A stretch of DNA of 64,000 bases. Origin: JAEXNA01 sp050486105 (GTDB lineage Bacteria > Vulcanimicrobiota > Xenobia > Xenobiales > JADMJV01). The position numbers and the translations under genes were made by a program. Positions 8,073 through 17,872 of this stretch are shown one piece after another (the first letter of the stretch is position 1; each line of letters starts with the position of its first letter). The notes under the pieces were generated by a model. The model did not search any database. It saw nothing but the letters and a program-made list of their open reading frames with translations, and was not told the origin of the DNA. Location of the stretch: the NCBI GenBank assembly GCA_050486105.1, contig JBJHCR010000001.1, forward strand, positions 1 to 64,000, in the 5' to 3' direction.

Positions 8073-8468
8073 CTAAAGCTCTTCGGGGTCATCTTCTTCC
8101 GAGGATTCCTCGAGTTCCTCGCCCACAGCTTCCCGCTCGTTCGTCATGGCATCAAGGAAGGCTTCGTCAAAGTCGGTGATCAGGTCTCTCAAGTGAAAAA
8201 ATATCATTCTTAGTCCTGCCAGGTCTTCGAAAAATTTCGAGTCCCCTTGATCCTGATTTTCATCGAGCAATCTGGGGAGTTCCCTAGTGTACAGGTCTTT
8301 GGCTGCCACCATGATCTCCGAGATCCGATAGGCAACGGCCTCTCGATCTGCAGCTTGTAGGCAGTCTTGGTGCTCCATCTTGGCGGAGAGGATCTTGGTT
8401 AAGGTTGCTTCTTCAGCTTTAAGGCGCTGATTGGCCTCGTGGTTGCCGTTGCTGTGGGGAGCGGTCAT
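8073..8468 (-). CDS. Small acidic-tailed protein coupled to nuoN
   Basis: 131 aa, mostly helical, with a strongly acidic C-terminus (EELEESSEEDDPEEL). No membrane segment, no known domain recognised. Its start overlaps the nuoN stop by 4 bp, so it is translated as the last gene of the nuoL-M-N operon. It may be a lineage-specific accessory or assembly protein of complex I, or an unrelated passenger. Composition and codon use look native and the frame is intact. Confidence 0.65.
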   Translation of the reverse strand: MTAPHSNGNHEANQRLKAEEATLTKILSAKMEHQDCLQAADREAVAYRISEIMVAAKDLYTRELPRLLDENQDQGDSKFFEDLAGLRMIFFHLRDLITDFDEAFLDAMTNEREAVGEELEESSEEDDPEEL

Positions 8469-9931
8469 ATCGATTGGAGGATCCGTTCTGCAAAATTGAG
8501 GCCCCCTTGGGCCACGGTGGGAATCAGGCCCCCAAAGGCCGACAAGGTCAATAGAAGCACCAGTAATCCCTTATAGGACCAGGCGAGTTCGATGCCCTCG
8601 TCTTGAGTCTCCGGCTCCAAAAAATAACACCGACGAAGGAGGTTAAAATAATAGTAAAGGCTGAGGACCGAACCCAAGACCCCAATGACTGCCAAGACCG
8701 GCTGGCTGTAGAAGGCGACTCGGAAGAGATAAACTTTTCCAACAAAACCTGCCAGGGGGGGCACTCCGGCCAAAGAGAGGGTCCCGATGAGTAAAGCGAA
8801 GGCCAGCAGCGGTGAAGATTTGCTTAGACCATTGAAGGCATCCAAGTTGGAGCTTTGTCGAAGCTCACTGACCAGCAAAATTACGACCCAAAGGGCCATG
8901 TTGGTCACGGTATAGACCAGCAAGTAGAAGAGCAGGGCCCCCAGAGCCTCCTGGGTTAGGTCCAACTGCTTCGAACTCCAGCCGGAACCCAGGGCGCACA
9001 CCCCCATCAAGAGATAACCGACTTGCGCGACACCTGAGTAGGCCAGTAGCCTGGTAATTTCTTGTTGGGTGATGGCCACCAGATTCCCAAGGATCACCGA
9101 GAGGACCGAAAGCGCAGCCAGGGCAACGATGAGCTCGAAGTCGAAGAGATCTGAGCTGGCCAAGAGCAATCTCGCCAGAGCCCCGAACATCGCCGCTTTG
9201 GGCACGGTGGACAAGAACGCAGCCACTGGAATGGGAGCACCCTGATAAGTGTCGGGCGCCCACATATGAAAAGGCGCGGCGGCCAACTTGAAGCCGAAGG
9301 CAGCCAAGACCATCAAGATTCCCAAGAACATGGGTTGGACATGGCCCTGGGTGAGAGCTAGGGGAAAGCTCGAGTATAATGTGCTTCCTGTGGCTCCAAA
9401 AATCCATGAGGCTCCGAAGAGAAAAAAGGCGGCGGAGACAGCCCCAGAGAGAAAATACTTTAAACCGGCTTCGGCTGAGGCCCGATGATATCTTCGAAAA
9501 CTGACGGCGATATAGAGAGGGATAGAGAGCAACTCGAAGGCTATGAAGAACAGCAGAAGCTCCTGGGCATGGGTAACCAAAACGCCACCCAGAGTCGCCG
9601 AGAGCAGCATGGTGTAATACTCTCCGGAACTTTGTTGTTCTTCTTTGAAAGAGTTCTGTGAGACTCCCATGGCCAAAAGCGCCAGTCCTAAGACCAAGGC
9701 GCTGAATACGTGCCCCATTGGGTCGAGCGCCAGAACTCGATAGAGCGGCTCCCAAGAGGGGACAACGGGTTGCACGGCAGCGGCTAGGGAGGCCAGGCAG
9801 GCGGCCGCTGCTGTGGAAATGGCGATGCGATAACTCCGCAGAGGGGAAGAGCTATGAATGTCAGCGACTATTATGGCCAAGAGACCCAGGCAGAGCAAGA
9901 GCAAGGGCATCATACCTACGGTTATGGTCAT
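8465..9931 (-). CDS. nuoN: NADH-quinone oxidoreductase subunit N
   Basis: 488 aa, about 14 transmembrane helices, full length. It is an antiporter-like proton-pumping subunit of respiratory complex I, homologous to cyanobacterial NdhB. Visible family marks are ELLSIPLYIAVSF (with the conserved Glu of TM5), AAPFHMWAPDTYQGAP (broken helix with functional Lys/His), ITRLLAYSGVAQVGYLLMG and AGVPPLAGFVGKVYLF. Its start overlaps the nuoM stop by one base. It is the third of the three pumping subunits in this operon; the other complex I subunits are not in the window. Confidence 0.93.
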   Translation of the reverse strand: MTITVGMMPLLLLCLGLLAIIVADIHSSSPLRSYRIAISTAAAACLASLAAAVQPVVPSWEPLYRVLALDPMGHVFSALVLGLALLAMGVSQNSFKEEQQSSGEYYTMLLSATLGGVLVTHAQELLLFFIAFELLSIPLYIAVSFRRYHRASAEAGLKYFLSGAVSAAFFLFGASWIFGATGSTLYSSFPLALTQGHVQPMFLGILMVLAAFGFKLAAAPFHMWAPDTYQGAPIPVAAFLSTVPKAAMFGALARLLLASSDLFDFELIVALAALSVLSVILGNLVAITQQEITRLLAYSGVAQVGYLLMGVCALGSGWSSKQLDLTQEALGALLFYLLVYTVTNMALWVVILLVSELRQSSNLDAFNGLSKSSPLLAFALLIGTLSLAGVPPLAGFVGKVYLFRVAFYSQPVLAVIGVLGSVLSLYYYFNLLRRCYFLEPETQDEGIELAWSYKGLLVLLLTLSAFGGLIPTVAQGGLNFAERILQSI

Positions 9932-11448
9932 CAGAGAAAGCCTCCCACTAGAGGTTGGAGATAGCTTTGAAACAGGCTAACCAGCGACGCAGGATAGAAA
10001 CCGAAAACGATGGTGACGGCCGCCAGCATGGAGAAAACGGCAAGTTCGGTGCCATCCGCATCTCTTATTTTGGTGAGCTTGGGATTGAGCGGTCCGTAGA
10101 AACCGTACTGCACCGAGCGAAGCAGATAGGTGGTCGTTAGGATTAACCCTAGGATGGCCAGGCAACATAACGTGGGGTCGGTCTTGAACAGACCCAAAAA
10201 GACTGACAATTCCGACGGAAATCCGGTGAATCCCGGCAAGCCCAGGGAAGCCAGAGCCCCTATGATGAAGAAGATGGCAAACCTCGGTGTTCGCGCCGCC
10301 AAACCTCCCCACTTTCGAAAATCCCGAGCGTGGGTCACTTCGTAGAGAGTGCCTGCCACTCCGAAAAGGAGAGCGGTGATGATCCCGTGAGAGAACATTT
10401 GCAACAGCGCCCCGGATAGCCCGAAAAGGGCTCCGGTGGTCTGATCGGAGTTGATGCAGGCCATGCCCAAGAAGACCATCCCCATGTGAGAGACGCTGGA
10501 ATAGGCGATCATCACCTTAATGTCCGTTTGCCTCAGGGCACATAGGCCACCGTAGAGAAGATTGATGAGTCCGAGAATCGCAAAATAAGGCATCAATTCT
10601 CGAGCGCCCATAGGAAACAGCTCAAATCCGAAGCGGAATATTCCGTATCCACCCATTTTGAGAAGCACTCCAGCCAGGAGCATGGACAAGGGAGTGGGGG
10701 CGCAGGAGTGACCGTCCGGAAGCCAGGTATGGAAAGGAAAAAGACCAGATTCGATACCGAATCCAATGAAGATGACCAAAAAAAGTATCTTCTGAACCGG
10801 AATGGAAAAAGTTGCACTATGCAGGGTCTGCAAATCGAAACTGTTGGTGCCCGAGATAAAGTAGAGCCCCAAAAATCCTAGAAGAACTAGGCCTCCACCG
10901 AATTGCAAATAGATCAGCAGTTTGGTCGCCGCTCCGGTCTTGGTAACCGGTCGACCGTCTCCGCTTTTGTCTGAACCCCAGATGCCCACGAGGAAAAACA
11001 TCGGGATGGAAGCGAGTTCATAGAAGAGGATGAAGAAGAAAAGGTCGATGCTCAGGAAGGTACCCAGGCATCCACAGATAGCCACCAGAGTCAAGGCATA
11101 GAACTCACGGTGCCGATGGGCCACCTGGTGAGACATGGCAAGGACCGAGCAAGCAATGATTCCGCACAGCAGCACCATGGGCAAGGACAGGCCGTCTACC
11201 CCAAGCTTATAAGTGATTCCCAAAGCGGGCATCCAGGCCATGTCCTCGACGAAGAGAAACTGCCCGGAACTCAAGCCGGATACCGACTCGGCGCCCAGGA
11301 TGGTAATCAGCACGCTGATTGCCAGCATTCCCAAGCCGGCAAAGACCGCGATTCCACGATAGACCTTGGGTTGCTCACTAGGGACGATGACGATGGCGAT
11401 GGCGGCCAGCATGGGAAGCCAAAGAAGTATAGACAGCCAAGGGATCAC
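9931..11448 (-). CDS. nuoM: NADH-quinone oxidoreductase subunit M
   Basis: 505 aa, about 14 transmembrane helices. Proton-pumping subunit of complex I, homologous to NdhD. Diagnostic segments are FYELASIPMFFLVGIWG (conserved TM5 Glu), ESGLFPFHTWLPDGHSCAPTPLSMLLAGVLLKMGGYG, VMIAYSSVSHMGMVFLG and LGLPGFTGFPSELSVFLG. It overlaps nuoL by 4 bp and nuoN by one base, so the three are co-translated. No unusual insertion or missing residue noted. Confidence 0.95.
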   Translation of the reverse strand: MIPWLSILLWLPMLAAIAIVIVPSEQPKVYRGIAVFAGLGMLAISVLITILGAESVSGLSSGQFLFVEDMAWMPALGITYKLGVDGLSLPMVLLCGIIACSVLAMSHQVAHRHREFYALTLVAICGCLGTFLSIDLFFFILFYELASIPMFFLVGIWGSDKSGDGRPVTKTGAATKLLIYLQFGGGLVLLGFLGLYFISGTNSFDLQTLHSATFSIPVQKILFLVIFIGFGIESGLFPFHTWLPDGHSCAPTPLSMLLAGVLLKMGGYGIFRFGFELFPMGARELMPYFAILGLINLLYGGLCALRQTDIKVMIAYSSVSHMGMVFLGMACINSDQTTGALFGLSGALLQMFSHGIITALLFGVAGTLYEVTHARDFRKWGGLAARTPRFAIFFIIGALASLGLPGFTGFPSELSVFLGLFKTDPTLCCLAILGLILTTTYLLRSVQYGFYGPLNPKLTKIRDADGTELAVFSMLAAVTIVFGFYPASLVSLFQSYLQPLVGGFL

Positions 11449-13709
11449 GGCAGCAGACCTCCGCCAGGAAAGGGCTCTCCAGGGTTAAAAATCCGGCTGG
11501 GACTCAAGGCAAAATCTGGCTGCACTGCTGACACCAGGGCCACCAGCATCAGCAAGGCCACCACCAGCATGAAGAGATAGTGAGCGACTTGTCCGGTTTG
11601 TTCCTGACGGATTTTTTCACCGAGTGCCCCTGTTCCCCGCGCGAATATCCGAACCCCGCCGTCCACGATGCTGTCGTCAAAAAATGCACCTAGGCGCGCA
11701 CCCGCGAACATGGTCTTAGCCACCAGCCAAGCCCATAAATGGTCAAAATAGAATTTTTGCCTGAGGACCCGATGGAACCCACCGAGAACCCGGCGCAGCT
11801 TTCGCTCTCCGGCCTCGGGATGGGATCCGTAAAGGCTCCAGCCTACCAGCACACCGAGAACGGCGATGAAAATACTCAGGGCCATCACTTCCCAATGGAA
11901 GTCGTGGGCTGCTTCGCTGGGGTGCCAGATGATTTTGTGGAAGAGATTGGTTTCTTGGGCCAGCATACCGTTGGGCATGCCAATGAAGCCCAGCAAAGCG
12001 GCAAACACCGACAGGATCATCAGGGGAACCAGCATGCTCGAACCCGTGTCATGGGGTGGACCGTGGTGGTGGGGCACCTTCTCTTGCTTGGCCCCCAAAC
12101 AGGCTGGAGGATGGACCTCCACGTCGGCCTGCTCTTCAGTCCACTCCGGCTCCATGCCTAAACCGTCCCGGGATGGGCTCAGAGGAGCCGGCAATTCGGA
12201 CTCCGGCACCGGGCCGCTCCATACGCTAGGAGGCTGCTCTCCCCTGTACTCCCCTCGGAAAGCCACGCAGTACAACCGAGTGACGTAAAAGGCGGTGAGA
12301 AATGCGGCGGCAGCGAGCAGCAAAAAGGGCAAAGGGTGACCGGAGACTCCGGCCATTATTTCGTCCTTGGACCAGAAGCCGGCCAGCGGCGGAATTCCCG
12401 CTAGAGCCAGACACCCAATCAAGAAAGTGAAGTGGGTCTTGGGGAGATGACGGGCCAAGCCGCCCATTCGCCACATGTCGTTGTTGTGGCATGCCACGAT
12501 GATCGCTCCGGCTCCCAGAAAGAGCAGGGCTTTGAAAAAGGCGTGGGTGAAGAGATGGAACAGCCCGGCAGTGTATGCTCCAGAGCCCAGAGCGGCCAGC
12601 ATAAAGCCCAACTGAGAGATGGTGGAGTAGGCCAAGACCTTCTTAATATCATTTTGCACCACCGCCATGAGGGCCGCCAAGAGAGCGGTGAAAGATCCGA
12701 TGAAGGCCACGAAAGCGGCGGCTTCCGGGACCGCTTGGTAGAGCCCGAAAAGGCGGGCCACAAGGTAGATCCCGGCGGCCACCATAGTGGCCGCGTGGAT
12801 CAAGGCGGAAACCGGGGTTGGTCCTTCCATAGCGTCGGGGAGCCAGACGTGCAGAGGGAATTGGGCGCTCTTTCCGATGGGGCCAAAGGCGATCAAAATC
12901 AGCGGTAGGGCCACCATACCAAAGAGGGCGAAGGGCAGAACGGCGGCCCCTTCAGGAGTCAGACCCTGGGCCACGGCCTTTTGCGCTTCCAGAGCGGTGA
13001 TACCGATCTGATCCAAATCGGTGAAGCGAAATGTTCCCGCTCCGACCCCTACGGCCAAGACCCCCATCAAGAAAAAGAGATCCGAGAATTTGGTGACGAT
13101 GAACGACTTCTTATTGGCGTCGGCAGCGCTCTTCTTAAAGTACCAGAAGCCGATCAAGAAGTAGGAGCACACTCCCACCAATTCCCAAAAGATGTAGATT
13201 TGCAAAAGATTGCTGGAGAAGACCAACCCCAACATAGAGAAGACAAAAAGGGAAAGGTAGCCGTAGAATCTTGAAAGAGAGCTGTCGTCTTGAGTAGGGA
13301 AATGTCCGATTTCCGTGGTCATGTAGCCATAGGAATAGACCGCAACTAGAATAGCGATGAAGCAGACCATCACTGAAGTCAAGCTGCTCAGAGGATCGAT
13401 GAGGAGGCCCACGGAGATGGCCGCAGACAGAGGCTCTCCAACCCCGAGCCAGAGGTGCTCCTTCTGGTAGATAGGGGCCTGAGTGCCCAGTTGTTCGGCG
13501 GCTAGCCCTAAAGAAACGGCTAGGGCCCCCACAAATGAAGTCAGGCAGACGGCCGCAGAGGCCGAGCCGTGGCGAGAAGTCACGAAGGAGATGACCAGAA
13601 AAGCGATTAAAGGGAACAGAATGACCAGAGGACAGAGGGCAGCCGTCCCTTGTAAAGTGTCGACGATGGCCGTCGCCAGAGTGAGTTGGGGCAATTCCAG
13701 GGCGCTCAC
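11445..13709 (-). CDS. nuoL: NADH-quinone oxidoreductase subunit L
   Basis: 754 aa, longer than E. coli NuoL (613 aa). It is the distal proton-pumping subunit of complex I, with the long lateral helix at the C-terminus. Core motifs are FWELVGVCSYFLIGFWY, GKSAQFPLHVWLPDAMEGPTPVSALIHAATMV, KVLAYSTISQLGFMLAALG and AGIPPLAGFWSKDEI. The extra length is partly a hydrophilic, His/Pro-rich loop (about residues 495-565, with PHHHGPPHD), which is poorly conserved in the family and could bind metal. First gene of the nuoL-M-N run. The 143-bp gap to the divergent YgjP-like gene should hold its promoter, but I see no clear -35/-10. Confidence 0.95.
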   Translation of the reverse strand: MSALELPQLTLATAIVDTLQGTAALCPLVILFPLIAFLVISFVTSRHGSASAAVCLTSFVGALAVSLGLAAEQLGTQAPIYQKEHLWLGVGEPLSAAISVGLLIDPLSSLTSVMVCFIAILVAVYSYGYMTTEIGHFPTQDDSSLSRFYGYLSLFVFSMLGLVFSSNLLQIYIFWELVGVCSYFLIGFWYFKKSAADANKKSFIVTKFSDLFFLMGVLAVGVGAGTFRFTDLDQIGITALEAQKAVAQGLTPEGAAVLPFALFGMVALPLILIAFGPIGKSAQFPLHVWLPDAMEGPTPVSALIHAATMVAAGIYLVARLFGLYQAVPEAAAFVAFIGSFTALLAALMAVVQNDIKKVLAYSTISQLGFMLAALGSGAYTAGLFHLFTHAFFKALLFLGAGAIIVACHNNDMWRMGGLARHLPKTHFTFLIGCLALAGIPPLAGFWSKDEIMAGVSGHPLPFLLLAAAAFLTAFYVTRLYCVAFRGEYRGEQPPSVWSGPVPESELPAPLSPSRDGLGMEPEWTEEQADVEVHPPACLGAKQEKVPHHHGPPHDTGSSMLVPLMILSVFAALLGFIGMPNGMLAQETNLFHKIIWHPSEAAHDFHWEVMALSIFIAVLGVLVGWSLYGSHPEAGERKLRRVLGGFHRVLRQKFYFDHLWAWLVAKTMFAGARLGAFFDDSIVDGGVRIFARGTGALGEKIRQEQTGQVAHYLFMLVVALLMLVALVSAVQPDFALSPSRIFNPGEPFPGGGLLP

Positions 13710-13852
13710 GAGGTCGTTCTCTTTATTTGCTCCTAACCCCAGCTCAAGTAAGACTTTTTGGTGTCTCAGGGCGCTCCAGACTAGCGCTTCATTGGTATCG
13801 ATTCATGCTGGGTGCGCTTGCGTTTCGCTTTTGAAGCCGTCCTCCCTCTCCT

Positions 13853-14419
13853 GTGAGCCATCTCGCCTGGGAAAGGTTCAATAAAGGCGTGTCCGCCGAT
13901 TCTGGTCCTGAGTGCTCGGAACTTGCCGAGGTTCGGGTTATCCGCAGTTCTCGTCGACGGAAAACGGTTTCAGCCACCGTTCAGCAAGGGGTCTTGGTGC
14001 TGAGGATTCCAGCCCGCATGAGCTCAACTGAAGAGGATCGATGGATCGCTCGAATGAGAGAGAAACTCCTTCATAAAAGGGCACAGCGACAGGCAGGTCG
14101 CTCGGAGGCCGCGCTATTAGAGCGGGCTGCGCGTCTGGCCCAAGACTATTTCGGAGGTCTCGAGTTCACCATCGATTGGTCTGGCCGCCAGCACAAGCGA
14201 TGGGGATCTTGTACCCCGGCCGAGGGCACCATCCGTCTGTCGGAGAACCTTAAGAATTTTCCCGACTATGTCATCGACTACGTAATCATTCATGAATTGG
14301 CTCATCTACTGATCGCTGATCACAGTCCTGATTTTTGGAAATTGGTGGCTCGGTACCCTTTGACGGACCGAGCTCGAGGTTTTCTAGAAGGCGTGTCTTT
14401 CGCCGAGAGAGAGAATTGA
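13853..14419 (+). CDS. YgjP-like zinc metallopeptidase (DUF45)
   Basis: 188 aa. C-terminal HELAH zinc motif (H147, E148, H151) with a third histidine at about H157 in DHSPDFW, and the preceding RWGSCTPAEGTIRLSENL signature of the DUF45/YgjP (M48-related) family. The N-terminal part (RSSRRRKTVSATVQQGVLVLRIP) matches the usual beta start. Members are soluble predicted proteases, some associated with restriction or stress. The true start may be GTG 13889, preceded by GGAAAGG with better spacing, giving 176 aa. It stands alone, divergent from nuoL. Confidence 0.8.
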   Translation: MSHLAWERFNKGVSADSGPECSELAEVRVIRSSRRRKTVSATVQQGVLVLRIPARMSSTEEDRWIARMREKLLHKRAQRQAGRSEAALLERAARLAQDYFGGLEFTIDWSGRQHKRWGSCTPAEGTIRLSENLKNFPDYVIDYVIIHELAHLLIADHSPDFWKLVARYPLTDRARGFLEGVSFAEREN

Positions 14420-14464
14420 GTCACATCTGAAGGACGACTGGCCAGATTAGGGGTATCTTGTCTA

Positions 14465-17400
14465 ATGCGAAAATTAGCGTTCTTGATAGTCTTGCTTCTC
14501 CTCTGCTCCCAAGTCTGGGCCGATCCCCTGAGTGCAGCCAGAGACCATGCCTGGAAACTCTACCGCTTGTACGAGCAGGCCCAGATGTCTGGTAACGAAC
14601 AGGCCTATGAGTCTGCCATTCTGGCCCAGCCACAGCTCGGCAAGCAAGCCTTTCTATCCACTCTCATATACCTCACCGAACTGAGCCCTGCTGATTACGA
14701 GGACCAAGAAGCAGCCCTCGAGTTTGCCGGCGACCTAGCCTTGCAGATCGCCGTATTGTTGGATGATATGGTTCCTCTGGACATCATTGGCAGACTCCAT
14801 AGTGGGGATCCGTCTGTCGAAGGTCTCGTGGGGCAGTATGCCGAGTTCGTTTTTTCCGTACCCCAGCAGTCGAGCACGGCCTATACTCAATCTCCTGCTC
14901 AGCAACCGACATCCCCTCAGCCGACAGACGTAGGTGGACCGATTCAGCCTGAGGATTCCGTGCAGGAACTAGAGCAGATGCAGACCGCCATGCTTTACGT
15001 CATGAAGCTCTTTCGGGTAATTCTTGCTTCAGCCTTAAATGACCCTACACTGATGATCCAGGAACTCGATACCTACAGCGTGGTGGAAGAACGGATGGGG
15101 TCTTCTCTCAAGGATTCCTTGGACTTGGGGGGTGAAGACTTTAGGGAACTGCGCGATGCCATCGCGTTGGCTCGCCTAGTGACCCTAGCCGAAGTGGGGC
15201 TCTTAGGAGAATTTGAAGAACAAGCCGGTCCTTTGCTGGCACGTATTCAGGACCCGAGCGACAGAGCCGCCGCTCTGCTGGTGGCCTTTCGTTCGGCATT
15301 GCGACAGGGGCGCTTGGCTGAAGCCAGGAGCTTGTTTGCCCGCATGGATCGAGACCTGAAGTCCCAGTCTCAGGCATTCTCTCCCTTGCTCAAGTTCGCC
15401 GTGGAGACTGCACGAGTTCAACTGGATCAGACCGAAGGCCGACAGTTGACCGACTCTCAAGCTCGACAAAAGTTTCTCGAATTGTGGCGACTTATGGAAG
15501 GCTACGATCCCTTGGCAGACAATGCCAAGAACTCGGAGTTTAGTGAAACCACGCCTCAATTCGCCTATTGGATGGACGAACTGCAGGCGCGCGGTCAACT
15601 CGATGAAGAACTCTTCAAGATCCTGTCCGAATCGATGGATCAGTGGGTCAAGCAGTTTGACATGGTGATGGCCAAAGCCGGCCAGGTTGCGGAGACCGAC
15701 TTCGATCTGGAACCGACCTTCGGCGGCATAATCTTTGCCGTTTCAGCCCTGGACCAATATCTCTATATGCTTCAAGTAGCCCTCAATATGGAGGGTTTCA
15801 ATCAGTCTTTGAGCCCAACGGAAGCCCAAGGTATCTACCAGTCCATGGTGGAGTTCTCTAACTTGTTGTCCGAGGTTGAAGTGAACTTCGACGAGCCGGG
15901 GTTTCCTCCCATAGATTTCGGCAAGGCCAGTCTGATGATGGAATTGCAGGGGCGCTCAAAGCTGGTTGAGGCCAAGCTTTTGGGTCAATCCAAGGACCAA
16001 CGCCAAGCTGCTGCTGACCAAGCGAAGTCGTATTTTGCTCAGTCCCAGAATCCGTTTGTGCAGATCCGGTATTTGCTGGAGCTTGGGGAGGTCTACCTCG
16101 ATGCCGGCAGCCCTCAGAAGGCGGTGACCGCTTGGAGAGAAGCCTTGACCAAAGCTGACGACTACGGCTTCTTACAGCAGTCTCTCAGGGCCAAGGTGTT
16201 GTTGGCCAAAGAGTATGGCCGTCAACAGGACTGGAAGAACGCGAGTCTGTTTGCCGGACAGGCCGAGACTATGCTGCAAGAGTCGGTTGCCTACTTTTCT
16301 TCTGATCCTCGCTTAGCCAGTGAATTGCGGTCGCTGTCGGCCGAGCTGACTCAGGTCACCGTGAAGTCCAAGATCCAGGCCAACGATCCGCAACAGGCAT
16401 TGGAGCAACTGCTCAAAGGGCAGCAGATCCAAGCAGCAGCGATGAAAATGGGCGTCGGGACTTCGGCCCAAAGCGAAGCTCAGGCGGTTGATAGTAGGAA
16501 GAATGAGGTTGCGGTCCTAGCTCAACAGGTCAAGCAGCTCGAAAACATGCCGGCTTCAGCCACCCGGGACCAACTCTTGGAAAAGACTCAGAAACTGCTG
16601 GCTGACACTCGCACAGATTTTCTGTTGAAGAGCCGAGAGCTTCGGGATCGATACTCCAGTCTCTACACTCAAGCGCTCCGATTCGACCCCCTGAACCTGC
16701 CTGACATCCAAAAGGCCCTCCCTCCCGAAGTGGCGGTGATTCAATATTTTCCTACCCCAGATGCCCTCTACATTTTCCTGGTCACTCGAGACGATTTTCG
16801 TTTACGACAAGTGGAGATCGGCAGCGCTGAACTCGACCGATTGGCCGAGGAATTCACCCGAAGAATCCCGGAACTTGTCAGCAATGACGAGGACTTGGAG
16901 AAATCCTCGAAGCGTCTCCACTCCCTCTTGCTCGATTCGGTGGCCGAAGACATCAAGGATCGAAGGATCCTGGTGCTGATTCCCACCGGTCGGCTGAGTG
17001 TGCTTCCTTTTTCCGCCCTCATGGGTTCCAACGGGCGCTATCTCATCGACGACAAGGTGCTGCTCAAACTGGCAAAGCCCACCGACTTCTTGCGCATCGC
17101 CAGCACCACGGCCACCCCGGTGAAGAGCGTAGTGGCCTTTGCAGACTCGGGGCTAGACTTGCCGGCTGCAGCAAAGGAAGGTCAGGATATCGCGGACCTC
17201 TTTAAGGACTCCAAGCTGTTTAAGGGCAAGGATGTCACCAAAGAGAACTTCAAGGAGTTTGGTGGCAAGGCTGAGGTGCTTCCTCTGGCGACCCACGGAG
17301 AGTGGGACATAAACAATTCTTTGAACAATTACCTGCAAATGTCGGGACGTGAAAGGCTGGCTCAAGAGGAGATCTTCGACATGTCTCTTGAGAATACGTC

Positions 17401-17695
17401 GATCGTGACTCTTTCAGCCTGCAACACCGCCATGGCTGATCGAGTCGAAGCCGGCTATGTCGCTAGCTTGGCTGAAGCTTTTTGGTTGGCCGGTTCGCGA
17501 TCCGTGGTGGCCACACTCTGGGCGGTGAACGACGATTCCACCGCCGAATTGATGTCCAGCTTCTACCGCAGCCTCAAAGATGGTAGCAGCAAGGCCGAGG
17601 CCCTCATCGGGGCTCAACGCAAGGTGCGAGACACCCCAGGCTACGAGCACCCTTACTACTGGGCTGGTTTTGTGCTCTTTGGTGACTGGAGATAA
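14465..17695 (+). CDS. Secreted CHAT-domain (caspase-like) protease with helical repeats
   Basis: 1076 aa. Signal peptide at residues 1-19 (MRKLAFLIVLLLLCSQVWA). A long helical region follows (about 20-730) with TPR-like repeats, for example around RYLLELGEVYLDAGSPQKAVTAWREAL. The C-terminal CHAT domain (about 760-1076) has the catalytic dyad: H944 in LATHGEWD and C986 in LSACNTA, then the conserved WLAGSRSVVATLWAVND and HPYYWAGFVLFGDW ending. CHAT proteases are caspase relatives activated by partner proteins; TPR-CHAT separases-like proteins are common in cyanobacteria and act in regulated proteolysis. Export to the periplasm is uncommon for intracellular effectors but known in filamentous lineages. 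A -10-like TATCTT ends 5 bases before the ATG, hinting at a leaderless mRNA. Confidence 0.88.
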   Translation: MRKLAFLIVLLLLCSQVWADPLSAARDHAWKLYRLYEQAQMSGNEQAYESAILAQPQLGKQAFLSTLIYLTELSPADYEDQEAALEFAGDLALQIAVLLDDMVPLDIIGRLHSGDPSVEGLVGQYAEFVFSVPQQSSTAYTQSPAQQPTSPQPTDVGGPIQPEDSVQELEQMQTAMLYVMKLFRVILASALNDPTLMIQELDTYSVVEERMGSSLKDSLDLGGEDFRELRDAIALARLVTLAEVGLLGEFEEQAGPLLARIQDPSDRAAALLVAFRSALRQGRLAEARSLFARMDRDLKSQSQAFSPLLKFAVETARVQLDQTEGRQLTDSQARQKFLELWRLMEGYDPLADNAKNSEFSETTPQFAYWMDELQARGQLDEELFKILSESMDQWVKQFDMVMAKAGQVAETDFDLEPTFGGIIFAVSALDQYLYMLQVALNMEGFNQSLSPTEAQGIYQSMVEFSNLLSEVEVNFDEPGFPPIDFGKASLMMELQGRSKLVEAKLLGQSKDQRQAAADQAKSYFAQSQNPFVQIRYLLELGEVYLDAGSPQKAVTAWREALTKADDYGFLQQSLRAKVLLAKEYGRQQDWKNASLFAGQAETMLQESVAYFSSDPRLASELRSLSAELTQVTVKSKIQANDPQQALEQLLKGQQIQAAAMKMGVGTSAQSEAQAVDSRKNEVAVLAQQVKQLENMPASATRDQLLEKTQKLLADTRTDFLLKSRELRDRYSSLYTQALRFDPLNLPDIQKALPPEVAVIQYFPTPDALYIFLVTRDDFRLRQVEIGSAELDRLAEEFTRRIPELVSNDEDLEKSSKRLHSLLLDSVAEDIKDRRILVLIPTGRLSVLPFSALMGSNGRYLIDDKVLLKLAKPTDFLRIASTTATPVKSVVAFADSGLDLPAAAKEGQDIADLFKDSKLFKGKDVTKENFKEFGGKAEVLPLATHGEWDINNSLNNYLQMSGRERLAQEEIFDMSLENTSIVTLSACNTAMADRVEAGYVASLAEAFWLAGSRSVVATLWAVNDDSTAELMSSFYRSLKDGSSKAEALIGAQRKVRDTPGYEHPYYWAGFVLFGDWR

Positions 17696-17820
17696 GAACC
17701 CGAGAGTTGTCCGAGCCACACGCAAGATAGTCGAGCAAAAAAGATCAAAAAAAAATCTGTCCTAGGGCTAGACACTACCTGAAAGTGCGTGACAATGCTC
17801 TTAACACACACGAGGTTTTG

Positions 17821-17854
17821 CCCCGGGACGACAACATCCCGGGGTTTTCTTTTT
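17821..17854 (+). terminator. Rho-independent terminator
   Basis: Perfect stem CCCCGGGA (17821-17828) / TCCCGGGG (17837-17844) followed by TTTTCTTTTT on the plus strand. It ends the CHAT-gene transcript and separates it from the convergent PhnD-like gene. Confidence 0.85.
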
Positions 17855-17872
17855 GCCCCCAAGCTGCCAGCT

